DNA of 13,891 bases from the NCBI GenBank assembly GCA_023427355.1, contig JAEZBK010000103.1, forward strand, positions 1 to 13,891. Reading direction: 5' to 3'. The position numbers and the translations under genes were made by a program. A model generated the notes under the pieces. The model was not told where the DNA came from. It did no database searches and worked only from the letters and a program-made list of their open reading frames with translations. Positions within the stretch are counted from its first letter, which is position 1. The number at the start of each line of letters is the position of its first letter. This document shows positions 1 through 7,632 of the stretch, one piece after another. The DNA comes from Pseudomonadota bacterium. Its GTDB lineage: Bacteria > Pseudomonadota > Alphaproteobacteria > Micropepsales > Micropepsaceae.

Positions 1-1
1 G

Positions 2-796
2 AAATATTCCAGCCGTTTCTTCCTTTGGGCGCCCATCATTCTCTTCGTCCTGCTGGCCGCAGGCATCAGCCTGCACTGGTATCGCACGGCCAAGGCCTAT
101 GAGCGCCAGATCGTGGCGATGAAGGGCCGCGAGGCGATGCCTGGCGTGACGCTGGACTGGAGCGCGGTCAGCTTTGGCGGCTTCCCCTTCCGCGTGGATG
201 CGAGCTTCAAGGATTTCTCGGCGCATGGCCAAGGACCGCATGGCCCATTCTCGATTCGCAGCGACCTGTTCGCCTTGCATGCTTTGACCTATGGCGGCGA
301 CCGCAAGGTGTTCGAGGCGGCGGGCAACCAGCGCCTGTCCTGGGTGGATGCGGCAGGACGCTCGCGCAGTTTCGCCTTCACACCGGGCCAGTTGCGCGCC
401 AGTGCGGTGCGCGACGACCAGGGCCTGCTGCGTTTTGACATTGACATTACCAAGCTGGCTGCGCCCGGCATGACGGTCGAACGCGCGCAGTTCCACCTGC
501 GCCGCGGCGAGGATGGCAACAGCATTGACATGGTGGTGCAGGCCGACCAGGCCAAGGGCACGCTGGGCGCATTCGGCAACCAGGTTGGAAGCCTGCGTCT
601 TTACCAGACGCTGGTGCGCTCGCGCGCTTACATGCTGCTGCTGAAGGGCCAGACCACGGCGTCGGAAACCCATGGCGCCTGGCATGATGAAGGCGGCATG
701 GCCGAGGTGACGCGCACGGAACTGAACGGCAAGGAAAACGCCATGACGCCCGAACAGGCCGGCGCGATCACCACCCTGCTGGAAGCGCTTTATTAG
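2..796 (+). CDS. DUF2125 family membrane-anchored protein (5' end missing)
   Basis: The open frame runs in from the left edge, so the true start lies outside the window; the in-frame ATG at 113 falls after the membrane segment and is not the start. The visible N-terminus (bases 2-110) encodes a short basic stretch and then one hydrophobic helix ([15 protein letters not shown]), followed by a periplasmic-type beta-rich domain. The [13 protein letters not shown] segment just after the helix is typical of DUF2125, a family of unknown function in Alphaproteobacteria. At least 264 residues remain. The gene converges on hisC and its TAG stop overlaps the hisC stop by three bases. In related genomes I recall this family next to hisC and tyrC, and that context suggests no function. 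The family call is fairly firm; the role is unknown. Confidence 0.8.
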   Translation, partial: KYSSRFFLWAPIILFVLLAAGISLHWYRTAKAYERQIVAMKGREAMPGVTLDWSAVSFGGFPFRVDASFKDFSAHGQGPHGPFSIRSDLFALHALTYGGDRKVFEAAGNQRLSWVDAAGRSRSFAFTPGQLRASAVRDDQGLLRFDIDITKLAAPGMTVERAQFHLRRGEDGNSIDMVVQADQAKGTLGAFGNQVGSLRLYQTLVRSRAYMLLLKGQTTASETHGAWHDEGGMAEVTRTELNGKENAMTPEQAGAITTLLEALY

Positions 797-1893
797 CCGA
801 TGAAATCGCGCAGCGCGTCCACGACGAGGCGATTGTCTTCCTCGTTGCCAACGGTCATGCGCAGGCAATCCGGCAGGCCATAGGCGCCCACCCCGCGCAG
901 GATGATGCCGCGCCCGATCAGGAAGGCATCGGCGGCCTTCGCGTCTTTTGGTCCGGGCGGAAAATGGATCAGGATGAAGTTGGCCGCGCTGTCATCCACG
1001 CGCAGGCCCAACTTGCGGATCTCGGCGATGAGCCAGGCGCGCCATTGCGCATTGTGCGCGGCGGCGCGCGCCACATGCGCCGTGTCGGCAATGGCGGCGG
1101 CGCCGGCCTGCTGTTGCAGCGGCGAGGTGGGAAAGGGACCACGGATGCGGTTGAGCACATCGGCAACGGCCTGGGGCACATAGGCCCAGCCCAGGCGCAG
1201 CGCCGCCAGGCCATGAATCTTGGAGAAGGTGCGGGTCATCACGACATTGGCATGCGCCTGCGCCAGCTCCTGGCCCGTATCGTAATCGGGCGCATCCACG
1301 AATTCGCCATAGGCGGCGTCAATCACCAGCAGCACGTTGGCAGGCAGGCTGGCATGGAGCTTCTTCATCTCCTCGCGCGTGAGATACGAACCGGTGGGAT
1401 TGTTGGGATTGGCGACATACACGATGCGCGTCCTGTCCGTCACCGAAGCCAGCATGGCATCCACATCGATGCGGATGCCGTTGTTGGTGGTCTTCTCTTC
1501 CACGATCACGGGCCGGGCGCTGTTGGCCCGCGTGGCGATGTCATAGAGCAGGAAGGCGTGGCGGCTGAAGATCACCTCGTCGCCCGGTTGCAGATAGGCA
1601 TTGGCGATCATGGTCAGGAGCGGGCCGGACCCCTCGCCGCCCACGACCAGGCGCGCCGGATCCAGGCCCTGGACCTGACCGATGGCTTCCCGCAACAGGC
1701 GCGAGGAGCCGTCGGGGTAGAGTTGCAGATCCTGCGCGGCGGCGGCCAGCGCGGCGACGGCCCGGGGGCTTGGGCCCAGCGGGCTTTCATTGGAAGACAG
1801 TTTGGTGACCCTGGCCATGCCGGGCACGGCGGAACGGCCACCGACATACAGTTCGATGTCCAGAATGCCGGGTTTGGGCGTGGGCTCTGTCAT
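793..1893 (-). CDS. hisC: Histidinol-phosphate aminotransferase (class I/II PLP aminotransferase)
   Basis: The 366-residue product has the usual HisC length and fold type I landmarks. These are [13 protein letters not shown] near residue 31, NPNNPTG at 162-168, DAAY at 192-195, the PLP lysine at K225 in [17 protein letters not shown], and a C-terminal substrate-binding arginine in [11 protein letters not shown]. HisC makes L-histidinol phosphate from imidazole-acetol phosphate and glutamate in the cytosol. Alphaproteobacterial copies in this neighbourhood are often thought to serve aromatic amino acids as well, because tyrC usually sits beside them; here no tyrC is present. The PLP phosphate loop reads GEGSGPLL where GNGSDEL is common, a mild divergence. 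The gene is divergent from metX across 109 bases. ATG at 1893 gives the full N-terminus; its ribosome site is weak. Confidence 0.88.
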   Translation of the reverse strand: MTEPTPKPGILDIELYVGGRSAVPGMARVTKLSSNESPLGPSPRAVAALAAAAQDLQLYPDGSSRLLREAIGQVQGLDPARLVVGGEGSGPLLTMIANAYLQPGDEVIFSRHAFLLYDIATRANSARPVIVEEKTTNNGIRIDVDAMLASVTDRTRIVYVANPNNPTGSYLTREEMKKLHASLPANVLLVIDAAYGEFVDAPDYDTGQELAQAHANVVMTRTFSKIHGLAALRLGWAYVPQAVADVLNRIRGPFPTSPLQQQAGAAAIADTAHVARAAAHNAQWRAWLIAEIRKLGLRVDDSAANFILIHFPPGPKDAKAADAFLIGRGIILRGVGAYGLPDCLRMTVGNEEDNRLVVDALRDFIG

Positions 1894-1965
1894 GGCTTTT
1901 CGCTGTCCGAAACGGCCGGTTCATAGCCCCGGGGGGCGGCAAAAGCAAAGCAGGGCTGCGTTTCA

Positions 1966-1998
1966 TTGACAGGGGGGCCAGCCAGCCTTAGCTAACGC
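1966..1998 (+). promoter_or_regulatory. Candidate promoter of metXW
   Basis: A perfect TTGACA lies at 1966-1971. It is followed after 19 bases by GCTAACGC at 1991-1998, which shares the GCTA core of the alphaproteobacterial housekeeping -10 element described in Caulobacter (GCTANAWC). The spacing is longer than that consensus. The expected transcription start falls at about 2001-2005, on top of the metX ATG at 2003, and no Shine-Dalgarno sequence precedes that ATG. The message may therefore be leaderless. This is inferred from sequence alone. Confidence 0.4.
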
Positions 1999-2002
1999 TA
2001 CC

Positions 2003-3181
2003 ATGGCGGAACACCCCCGTTTTACGCGCCCGGTGACGGCGCATGAGGCCGACAAGGGCAAGGCGATCACCTTCGCCGAGGCCCTGAAGCTGGATTGCGG
2101 CCGCACGCTGTCGCCGGTCACGGTCGCCTACATGACTTATGGCGCGCTGAATGGCGACAAGAGCAACGCCATCCTGATCTGCCACGCCCTGACGGGCGAC
2201 CAGTTCGTGGCATCGCACAATCCGGTCACCGGCAAGCCGGGCTGGTGGACCTCGCTGGTGGGACCGGGCAAGCCGATAGACACCGACCGCTTCTTCGTGA
2301 TCTGCGCCAATGTCATCGGCGGCTGCATGGGCTCGACCGGGCCGGCGGATATCGATCCGGCCACCGGCAAGGCGTATGGCCTGTCATTCCCCCTTATCAC
2401 CATTCGCGACATGGTGCGGGCGCAGAAGATGCTGGTGGACGCCCTGGGCATCACCAGGCTGTTCGCCGTGGTGGGCGGTTCGATGGGCGGGATGCAGGTG
2501 CTGCAATGGGCTGCGTCCTACCCCGAGATGGTGGGCGCCGCCATCCCCATCGCCTGCGCCGCGCGCCATTCGGCGCAGAACATCGCCCTGCACGAGGTTG
2601 GCCGCCAGGCGATCATGGCCGATCCGGAATGGAAGAATGGCGAATACGCCACGGCTGGCACGTTTCCCGCCAAGGGCCTGTCGGTGGCGCGCATGGCCGC
2701 GCACATCACGTATCTTTCGGAAGCCGCGTTGCAGCGCAAGTTCGGCCGCAACCTGCAAAACCGCGCCAGCCTGTCGTTCCAGTTCGCGCCGGACTTCCAG
2801 ATCGAAAGCTATCTGCACTACCAAGGCGCCAGTTTCGTGGATCGCTTCGACGCCAATTCATATCTCTACATCACGCGCGCCATGGACTATTTCGACATGG
2901 CGGAGGAGCATGACGGCAAGCTGGCCGAGGTGTTCCGCGGTTCGCCCACGCGCTTCTGCATCATCGCCTTCACCAGCGACTGGCTGTTCCCGCCGGCCGA
3001 GAACAAGCATGTGGCCCACGCCCTGAACGCGGCGGCGGGCAATGTCTCCTTCGTGGTAATCGACAGCGACAAAGGCCACGACGCCTTCCTGCTGGACGAG
3101 CCCGAGATGTATGCCGCGGTGGACGGCTTCATCGAGGCGGCGGCGCGCGAGGCGGGCCTTTCGGGGATCAGACTGGCATGA
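2003..3181 (+). CDS. metX: Homoserine O-acyltransferase MetX
   Basis: This 392-residue alpha/beta-hydrolase acylates homoserine, the first committed step of methionine synthesis, in the cytosol. The nucleophile S160 sits in [14 protein letters not shown], and the rest of the catalytic triad is D326 (FTSDWLFPP) and H359 ([10 protein letters not shown]). The family signature [12 protein letters not shown] is at about 103-113. Members of this family use either acetyl-CoA or succinyl-CoA, and I cannot decide which from inspection. The TGA stop overlaps the metW ATG (ATGA at 3178-3181), so the two genes are probably translationally coupled. ATG 2003 has no clear Shine-Dalgarno but gives the expected N-terminus. 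Confidence 0.93.
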   Translation: MAEHPRFTRPVTAHEADKGKAITFAEALKLDCGRTLSPVTVAYMTYGALNGDKSNAILICHALTGDQFVASHNPVTGKPGWWTSLVGPGKPIDTDRFFVICANVIGGCMGSTGPADIDPATGKAYGLSFPLITIRDMVRAQKMLVDALGITRLFAVVGGSMGGMQVLQWAASYPEMVGAAIPIACAARHSAQNIALHEVGRQAIMADPEWKNGEYATAGTFPAKGLSVARMAAHITYLSEAALQRKFGRNLQNRASLSFQFAPDFQIESYLHYQGASFVDRFDANSYLYITRAMDYFDMAEEHDGKLAEVFRGSPTRFCIIAFTSDWLFPPAENKHVAHALNAAAGNVSFVVIDSDKGHDAFLLDEPEMYAAVDGFIEAAAREAGLSGIRLA

Positions 3182-3798
3182 GCCTGCGTCCCGAACTGGC
3201 GGCGATCGCCGACATGATCCGGCCCGGCACCCGCGTGCTGGATGTGGGCTGCGGTGACGGCGCGCTGCTGGAGCACCTTGTCCGGGCCAAGGGCGTGGAC
3301 GGCCGTGGCATCGAGATTTCGCAGCAGAACGTCAATGCCTGCGTCAAGCGCGGCCTGTCGGTGGTGCAGGGTGACGCCGATACCGACCTGGCGGAATATC
3401 CGGGTGGTGTGTTCGACGCGGTCATCCTGTCCCAGACCATCCAGGCGACGGAAAAGCCGGCCAAGGTGCTGACCGACATGCTGCGCATCGGCCGCCGCGT
3501 GGCGGTGTCGCTGCCCAATTTCGGGCATTGGCGCGTGCGCGCCTCGCTGCTGGCCTTCGGCAAGATGCCCCGCACCCGCACGCTGGAGCATCACTGGTAC
3601 GACACGCCCAACATCCATCTGTGCACCCTGTCCGATTTCGTGGACCTGACGCAGAAGGTGGGCGCGACCATCGTGGAGGCGCATGCGCTGGACGGCAACG
3701 GCAATACACGCCGGATGCAGCCGGATGCGGTCCATCGCGGCTATCTGGGCCCCAACTTTTGGGCGCCGGGCGCTATCTTTCTCCTGAAAAAGAGCTGA
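3178..3798 (+). CDS. metW: Methionine biosynthesis protein MetW
   Basis: The 206-residue protein has a class I SAM-methyltransferase fold. Motif [13 protein letters not shown], is at about residues 20-31, and the MetW-specific blocks [25 protein letters not shown] and NFWAPGAIF are all present. MetW works with MetX and is required for full homoserine acylation in bacteria that carry the pair; its own enzymatic activity is not settled. The start overlaps the metX stop by four bases, which fits coupled synthesis of a complex. The 3' end overlaps the convergent methyltransferase gene by 26 bases, so no intrinsic terminator can lie cleanly between them. Confidence 0.92.
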   Translation: MSLRPELAAIADMIRPGTRVLDVGCGDGALLEHLVRAKGVDGRGIEISQQNVNACVKRGLSVVQGDADTDLAEYPGGVFDAVILSQTIQATEKPAKVLTDMLRIGRRVAVSLPNFGHWRVRASLLAFGKMPRTRTLEHHWYDTPNIHLCTLSDFVDLTQKVGATIVEAHALDGNGNTRRMQPDAVHRGYLGPNFWAPGAIFLLKKS

Positions 3799-4495
3799 CA
3801 CCCTCGGACGCCAGGTGTGGCGTCGCGCACACTGTTTCGGCGGGCAACGGCGTCATCGCATAGATGGCCTTTTTCGCCTCGACCAGATGCACCCCGCCCA
3901 GCGCCGGGAAAAGCAGGCTGCCCGCTTTCTCCCAGCCCGCGCCCGTGCGGACGAGAAGCCGCGCGCCCAGGGGCGGCGCATGCAGCGCATGGTCCCAGCG
4001 CAGCGGCTCGAACATCGCCTCGCGCAGCAGGCGATCCAGTTCGCTGCGCGCAAAAGGCCGCCCCTGGCCCAGGGGTGTACGTTCCATCTGCGCCCACAGG
4101 CTGGCGCGGTTGGGCGCGACCACCAGCATCCGGCCTTCGGGCGCCAGCACGCGCCACAACTGGCGCAGCAGTGGCCGAAGCGTCTCGGCCCGTTCCAACG
4201 CATGGACCAGCAGGATCCGGTCGAACAGGGAATCGGCGAAAGGCAGCGCGTCTTCGGCACAGGCCAGGCTGGCGCCCGGCGCGCTGACATCCGGCCCGGC
4301 GGCGATGGCGCGTTCCGCCCCGAACATGGCCAGATAGGGCTGGGTGAAGCCAAAGCCCAGCAGGCGGTATCCCGCCAGGCGTGGCCATAGCAGGCGCAGC
4401 TTGGCCTGGATGGCGCCGCGCGCGATCCTGCCCAGCCGGGTATCGTAGAAACCGGGGATGGCGGAAAAGTCCTGCGACGCATCGGAACCGGACAC
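3773..4495 (-). CDS. Small SAM-dependent methyltransferase-like protein
   Basis: I take GTG at 4495 as the start. A good ribosome site (GGGAG, six bases upstream) precedes it, and the 240-residue product begins just before the conserved FYDTRLGRIAR block; longer frame extensions would overlap gloB. The body matches a Methyltransf_11-like domain: AEDALPFADSLFDRILLVHAL (about 80-100), then LLRQLWRVLAPEGRMLVVAPN (about 109-129). The glycine-rich SAM loop is unusual, reading LLGFGFTQPYL rather than a standard GxGxG, so catalytic ability is uncertain. It is divergent from gloB with a 33-base gap, a pairing I recall from other Alphaproteobacteria, and convergent on metW. The substrate is unknown. 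Confidence 0.82.
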   Translation of the reverse strand: MSGSDASQDFSAIPGFYDTRLGRIARGAIQAKLRLLWPRLAGYRLLGFGFTQPYLAMFGAERAIAAGPDVSAPGASLACAEDALPFADSLFDRILLVHALERAETLRPLLRQLWRVLAPEGRMLVVAPNRASLWAQMERTPLGQGRPFARSELDRLLREAMFEPLRWDHALHAPPLGARLLVRTGAGWEKAGSLLFPALGGVHLVEAKKAIYAMTPLPAETVCATPHLASEGVSSFSGER

Positions 4496-4513
4496 GCGGC
4501 GCTCCCGCTTCTC

Positions 4514-4522
4514 TGCTAGGGT
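4514..4522 (+). promoter_or_regulatory. Extended -10 candidate of gloB
   Basis: TGCTAGGGT at 4514-4522 has the TGn extension and GCTA core seen in alphaproteobacterial -10 regions. A start about six or seven bases downstream would coincide with the gloB ATG at 4529, giving a leaderless message. The element also contains AGGG, which could instead act as a weak ribosome site. The methyltransferase promoter on the other strand must share this 33-base gap or lie inside gloB. Confidence 0.35.
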
Positions 4523-4528
4523 GTGGCC

Positions 4529-5260
4529 ATGCGCATTATGACCGTGCCCTGCCTGAAGGACAATTACGCCTATCTCATCGTCCATGGCGAATCCTGCGCC
4601 GTGGTGGACCCGTCGGAAGCCGAACCCGTGATGGCGGCATTGCAGCGCGAGGGGCTGATGCTCACCCATATCCTCAACACCCATCACCATGGCGACCATA
4701 CCGGCGGGAACCTGGAGCTGAAGCGGGCCTTCGGCGCGCAGGTGGTGGGACCGGCGCATGATGCGGCGCGCATTCCCGGCCTGGATATTGGCGTGGGCGA
4801 GGCCATGGGCTGGACCTTCGCCGGCCTGGCAGTGGACGTGCTGGAGGTACCCGCCCATACGCGCGGCGCCATCACCTTTGTGATCGACGGGCACGCCTTT
4901 ACCGGCGATACGCTGTTCGTGATGGGCTGCGGCCGGCTGTTCGAGGGCGGCGCCGCCACCATGTTCGCCAGCCTGGCCAAGCTGCAGGCGCTGCCGGACA
5001 CAACTCAGATCTGGTGCGGCCATGAATATGCCGCCAGCAATGGCCGTTTTGCGCTGACGCTGGAGCCGGACAACGCGGCGCTGCAGGCGCGGGTGCGGAC
5101 GCTGTGCAGCCGCAGCGTTCCATCGACCATGGCGCAGGAAAAGGCGACCAATCCCTTCCTGCGCACGCACAGCGCGGAGATTCGCAGGACATTGGGAATG
5201 GAGCAGGGCGACGCCGTGGGCGTCTTCGCAGAGATCCGGCGGCGAAAGGATGCGTTCTAG
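4529..5260 (+). CDS. gloB: Hydroxyacylglutathione hydrolase (glyoxalase II)
   Basis: The 243-residue metallo-beta-lactamase-fold enzyme hydrolyses S-lactoylglutathione to lactate and glutathione, the second step of methylglyoxal detoxification in the cytosol. The metal site is complete: THHHGDH at 51-57, H110, D127 in GDTLFVMGCGRLFEG, and H165 in CGHEY. The C-terminal HAGH domain carries the usual NPFLR. The segment around the second metal histidine reads PAHTRGAITF where PGHTLGH is common, but the histidine is kept. GTG at 4523 and ATG at 4538 are alternative starts; ATG 4529 gives the family's usual N-terminus (MRIMTVPCLKDNYAY). It stops six bases before the convergent lipoprotein gene. Confidence 0.93.
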   Translation: MRIMTVPCLKDNYAYLIVHGESCAVVDPSEAEPVMAALQREGLMLTHILNTHHHGDHTGGNLELKRAFGAQVVGPAHDAARIPGLDIGVGEAMGWTFAGLAVDVLEVPAHTRGAITFVIDGHAFTGDTLFVMGCGRLFEGGAATMFASLAKLQALPDTTQIWCGHEYAASNGRFALTLEPDNAALQARVRTLCSRSVPSTMAQEKATNPFLRTHSAEIRRTLGMEQGDAVGVFAEIRRRKDAF

Positions 5261-5266
5261 CGAGGA

Positions 5267-5440
5267 TTACTTGTCGTCATCGTCCGACGAGCAGGCGACG
5301 GTGCAGACCGCAGTGCTGGCGACGCTGACACCGGTGCTGACCACGGTGGTGGCGGCCCCAACGGCGGTGGAGGCCACGCTGTAGGCCATGCAGCCCGACA
5401 GGGCGAAGGTGGAAAGAACAGCGGCAAGAACCAGGCGCAT
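5267..5440 (-). CDS. Small Val/Ala/Thr-rich lipoprotein, 57 residues
   Basis: ATG at 5440 opens a 57-codon frame ending in TAA at 5267-5269. Residues 1-16 form a lipoprotein signal with lipobox LSGC, so C17 would be lipidated and anchor the protein in the envelope. The mature part is a low-complexity run of Ser, Ala, Thr and Val (SVASTAVGAATTVVSTGVS), then two further cysteines (C46, C50) and an acidic SSDDDDK tail. A GAGGG motif lies nine bases upstream of the ATG. Similar tiny lipoproteins with an alternating V/T/A core and an acidic tail are known in Proteobacteria; their function is unclear to me. It converges on gloB and is divergent from the oxygenase-like gene. Confidence 0.72.
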   Translation of the reverse strand: MRLVLAAVLSTFALSGCMAYSVASTAVGAATTVVSTGVSVASTAVCTVACSSDDDDK

Positions 5441-5504
5441 GCGTGAGAGCCCTCAGCGGGGCGCAGCCAGGACCGTGGGGGTGGTTTCCGTCCGGCTGCG
5501 ACGA

Positions 5505-5537
5505 CCAAAATTGGACTCCAGTTTCTCACCCAATTGG
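5505..5537. repeat. Pair of CCAA/TTGG dyads in a divergent promoter region
   Basis: CCAAAATTGG (5505-5514) and CCAATTGG (5530-5537) are two short dyads with the same CCAA/TTGG half-sites, their AATTGG cores 23 bases apart. They sit in the AT-richer part of the 146-base gap between the divergent lipoprotein and oxygenase-like genes, where a regulator could bind. No regulator is identified. Confidence 0.25.
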
Positions 5538-5586
5538 TCAAATAACCACTAACTTCGGCGACAGGCCGAATCGGAACGATCGCGAA

Positions 5587-6195
5587 ATGCCTGCTTTTGA
5601 CGCCCTTTTCGTTACGCCCCTGATGCGCGCCAGCCTGGGGAACCGGCTGAACCCCGACCTGGAAGCCGCCGCGCTGCTGATCGCCGCCGAAGACCGCGCC
5701 GGCCAGCGCTGGGCAAAAAAGCATGGCTATCGCGGCTACACCTCCTATGCCTCGCTGGATGACCTGCCCCTGCGCAACCCGGTCTTTGCTGACCTGGTGA
5801 AGGCGATTGACGGCGCGGTGAAGCAGTTCGCGCGCAAGGCGCAGTATGAGATGGCCGGACGCAGGCTGGTTCTGGATTCGCTTTGGGTGAATGTGATGGC
5901 GAAGGACGCCATTCATGCGCCGCACATCCATCCCCATGCCGCCCTCAGTGGAACCTATTATGTCGCCGTCCCGCCCGGCAGCGGCGCGATCCGTTTCGAG
6001 GATCCGCGCCTGCCGCTGATGATGGCGGCGCCGCCGCGCCGGAAGACTGCCAGCCTTTCGAACCGGACCTTCGTGGACATCCAGCCCCGGCCCGGCATGC
6101 TGCTTTTGTGGGAAAGCTGGCTGCGCCATGGCGTGGAGCCCAACCGCGCGCGCGGCCGGCGCATCAGCGTCAGCTTCAATTATCGCCTGGACTGA
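5587..6195 (+). CDS. TIGR02466-like putative 2-oxoglutarate/Fe(II) oxygenase
   Basis: With ATG 5587 the product has 202 residues and starts MPAFDALFVTPLM, as this family usually does. The frame is open 48 codons further up, but that part has no family character and overlaps the promoter region. The core HIHPHAALSGTYYVAVPP (about 113-130), SGAIRFEDPR (132-141) and GMLLLWESWLRHGV (170-183), followed by RRISVSFNY, matches the double-stranded beta-helix of TIGR02466 proteins, related to prolyl 4-hydroxylases. H181 is the probable distal metal ligand and R192 a candidate 2-oxoglutarate contact; the proximal ligands must lie among H110, H113, H115 and H117. The substrate is unknown. The amidohydrolase starts 39 bases downstream and could be cotranscribed. 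Confidence 0.75.
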   Translation: MPAFDALFVTPLMRASLGNRLNPDLEAAALLIAAEDRAGQRWAKKHGYRGYTSYASLDDLPLRNPVFADLVKAIDGAVKQFARKAQYEMAGRRLVLDSLWVNVMAKDAIHAPHIHPHAALSGTYYVAVPPGSGAIRFEDPRLPLMMAAPPRRKTASLSNRTFVDIQPRPGMLLLWESWLRHGVEPNRARGRRISVSFNYRLD

Positions 6196-6234
6196 CATAG
6201 GCTCACCCCAACAAGAATATCGGGGGAGGCTTTG

Positions 6235-7167
6235 ATGGACAGGCGTTCGGTTCTGGCGGGGCTTGGCGGCATGGCCGCGGCGGGCGGATTGCCCGCATTG
6301 GCACAGGATGTGCCGCGCTGGCCATCACCGGTCATTGACCTGCATTACCACATGAGCAGCCCGGCACGCAGCATCGCGCACCAGACCGGCGCAGGCGTCA
6401 CCGCCGCAGTGCTTCTGACCCGCGCCGACGGCGCCGAGCAGGTCGCGGCGCTGAAGGCGCAGAACCCCGCCATGTTCCCAGCCTGGTTCGGGGCCACCGA
6501 CGTGTCCGCGCCCGACGCCGTAGAGAAGCTCACTGCCGCCGTGAAAAGCGGTGCGAAGGGTTTTGGCGAACTGAAATACCAGGTGGAAGCAGACGGCCCA
6601 CAGATGCAGCGCGTCTATGCGCTGGCCGGCGAGTTGGGCGTGCCGGTGCTGATACACTTCCAGGAGATTGGCCAGCCTGCAGCACCCGGCGGCTACAACA
6701 TGGGCATCAAGCGGTTCGCGGCGATGCTCAAGGCCTTTCCGAGAACCAGGTTCCTGGGCCATGGCGATGCCTTCTGGGCCAATATCGGCGGCGACTATGC
6801 CGAGAAGGACATCTATCCCGAAGGCCCGATTGCGCCCGGCGGTGTGATTCTGAAGCTGCTGGACGACCATCCCAACATGCTGGCCGATATATCGGCCAAT
6901 TCCGGCAACAACGCCTTGTCGCGCAATCCGGCCTTCACGCGCGACTTCCTGGTGAAGTACCAGGACAGACTGCATTTCGGCAGCGATTGCAGTTGCGCGG
7001 ACGGGCGCGGCGCCGGCCGCGACAGTCCCACCGTGGCGGCGCGCATACGCGGCAAGTGCGTGGCGCGCGAGACGCTGGCGCTGTTGCAGTCGCACAGCTC
7101 GACCGAGGTCTTCCGCAAGATCGCCTGGACCAATACGCACCGGCTGCTGGGACTGCCGGCGGCCTGA
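6235..7167 (+). CDS. Exported amidohydrolase (amidohydrolase 2 family)
   Basis: ATG 6235 has a strong ribosome site, GGGGGAGG at 6222-6229; a TTG just before it is less likely. The 310-residue product begins with a twin-arginine-type signal (MDRRSVLAGLGGMAAAGG, probable cut after A23 in ALA-QD), so it should be exported folded to the periplasm. Metal-binding landmarks of the TIM-barrel amidohydrolase 2 family are H37-x-H39 in VIDLHYHM, H141 in VLIHFQE, H176 in FLGHGDAFW, and D251 in HFGSDC. The ending WTNTHRLLGL is the usual family C-terminus. Members hydrolyse or decarboxylate varied small substrates; which one applies here cannot be read from sequence. It converges on the 71-residue gene with a three-base gap. 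Confidence 0.82.
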   Translation: MDRRSVLAGLGGMAAAGGLPALAQDVPRWPSPVIDLHYHMSSPARSIAHQTGAGVTAAVLLTRADGAEQVAALKAQNPAMFPAWFGATDVSAPDAVEKLTAAVKSGAKGFGELKYQVEADGPQMQRVYALAGELGVPVLIHFQEIGQPAAPGGYNMGIKRFAAMLKAFPRTRFLGHGDAFWANIGGDYAEKDIYPEGPIAPGGVILKLLDDHPNMLADISANSGNNALSRNPAFTRDFLVKYQDRLHFGSDCSCADGRGAGRDSPTVAARIRGKCVARETLALLQSHSSTEVFRKIAWTNTHRLLGLPAA

Positions 7168-7170
7168 TCG

Positions 7171-7386
7171 TCAGGCCTGCCGCCGCCGGATGATGCCTTC
7201 CAGCCGTTCGTTCAGCTTGGAGACGTGATATTCCCGGTCCCAGGCGACGCGCGCTTCCGAAAGGATGCGTTCGCGCGATTCTTCCGGCAGGGCGGCCCAG
7301 GCGGCGATGACGCCCGAACCCAGGCGGCGCACCAGGCATTCTTCCTCGGCCGGATATTTGAAGACGCGTTCCTGCACAAAAGCCAT
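7171..7386 (-). CDS. Uncharacterised 71-residue helical protein
   Basis: The frame starts at ATG 7386 with a clear ribosome site (AGAGGA, about five bases upstream) and stops at TGA 7171-7173. The product is charged and predicted by eye to be mostly helical, with a W-x-x-LPEESRERILSEA block in the middle and a basic end (GIIRRRQA). It has no signal peptide or membrane segment, so it is probably cytosolic. I do not recognise a named family, although small proteins with this LPEE helix pattern are familiar from Alphaproteobacteria. It is divergent from the PAS hybrid kinase, with which it shares an upstream region of about 245 bases, and may be controlled together with it. Confidence 0.68.
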   Translation of the reverse strand: MAFVQERVFKYPAEEECLVRRLGSGVIAAWAALPEESRERILSEARVAWDREYHVSKLNERLEGIIRRRQA

Positions 7387-7538
7387 GGGATTCCTCTGCT
7401 GACGTAAGGTTGGAAAACATCCTGGGGCGCTCGGGAGCGATTGCCGCGTCAGGGCGAAGGGAGCCGTAAGCTCGACCTTCGGTCTGGAGCCTAGCCAGAC
7501 ACATCCCGGCTGAAAACCCAGAGAGGCGAAAAGGAACC

Positions 7539-7552
7539 TTACAATGCTGTAA
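7539..7552. repeat. Short inverted repeat upstream of the sensor kinase
   Basis: TTACA-ATGC-TGTAA is a perfect 5-bp dyad with a four-base centre in the AT-rich part of the gap between the 71-residue gene and the kinase. Its position, about 25 bases before the candidate EcfG promoter, suits an operator, but a dyad this short can arise by chance. Confidence 0.25.
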
Positions 7553-7574
7553 ATATTGGCATATTTGTGATTTG

Positions 7575-7599
7575 GGAACTTTTGCCCGACTCATCCGTT
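7575..7599 (+). promoter_or_regulatory. Candidate EcfG (general stress sigma factor) promoter
   Basis: GGAAC at 7575-7579 and CGTT at 7596-7599 are separated by 16 bases. This matches the GGAAC-N16/17-CGTT consensus of EcfG-type sigma factors, which run the general stress response in Alphaproteobacteria through PhyR and NepR. The inferred transcription start is near 7606. That is downstream of the GTG 7567 and ATG 7600 candidates of the kinase and leaves about 25 bases of leader before TTG 7633. No ecfG, phyR or nepR gene is in the window. Confidence 0.5.
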
Positions 7600-7632
7600 A
7601 TGGGTGGTCAGGCCAATAAGCGGGGACGTTTT

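Noticed and set aside
964..1926. 320-codon plus-strand frame antisense to hisC
   Set aside because: Gly/Arg/His-rich composition typical of the opposite strand of a GC-rich gene; hisC has all catalytic motifs.
1894..2002. SAM-II-type riboswitch before metX, known for this gene in other Alphaproteobacteria
   Set aside because: The 109-base gap lacks the conserved SAM-II core and its pseudoknot partner, and the likely transcription start is at or near the ATG, leaving no leader.
3773..5170. 465-residue minus-strand frame as a single long protein
   Set aside because: Only the last 240 codons look like a protein family; the upstream half is antisense to gloB and low-complexity. GTG 4495 with a ribosome site is the sensible start.
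5270..5284. DDDDK at the lipoprotein C-terminus as a protease site or engineered tag
   Set aside because: A run of Asp with a final Lys is common in acidic tails of small lipoproteins, and nothing else suggests an engineered sequence.
7470..7490. GACC-TTC-GGTC hairpin with outer GCTC/GAGC as a terminator
   Set aside because: It lies upstream of both divergent genes, contains a bulge and is not followed by a T-run on either strand.
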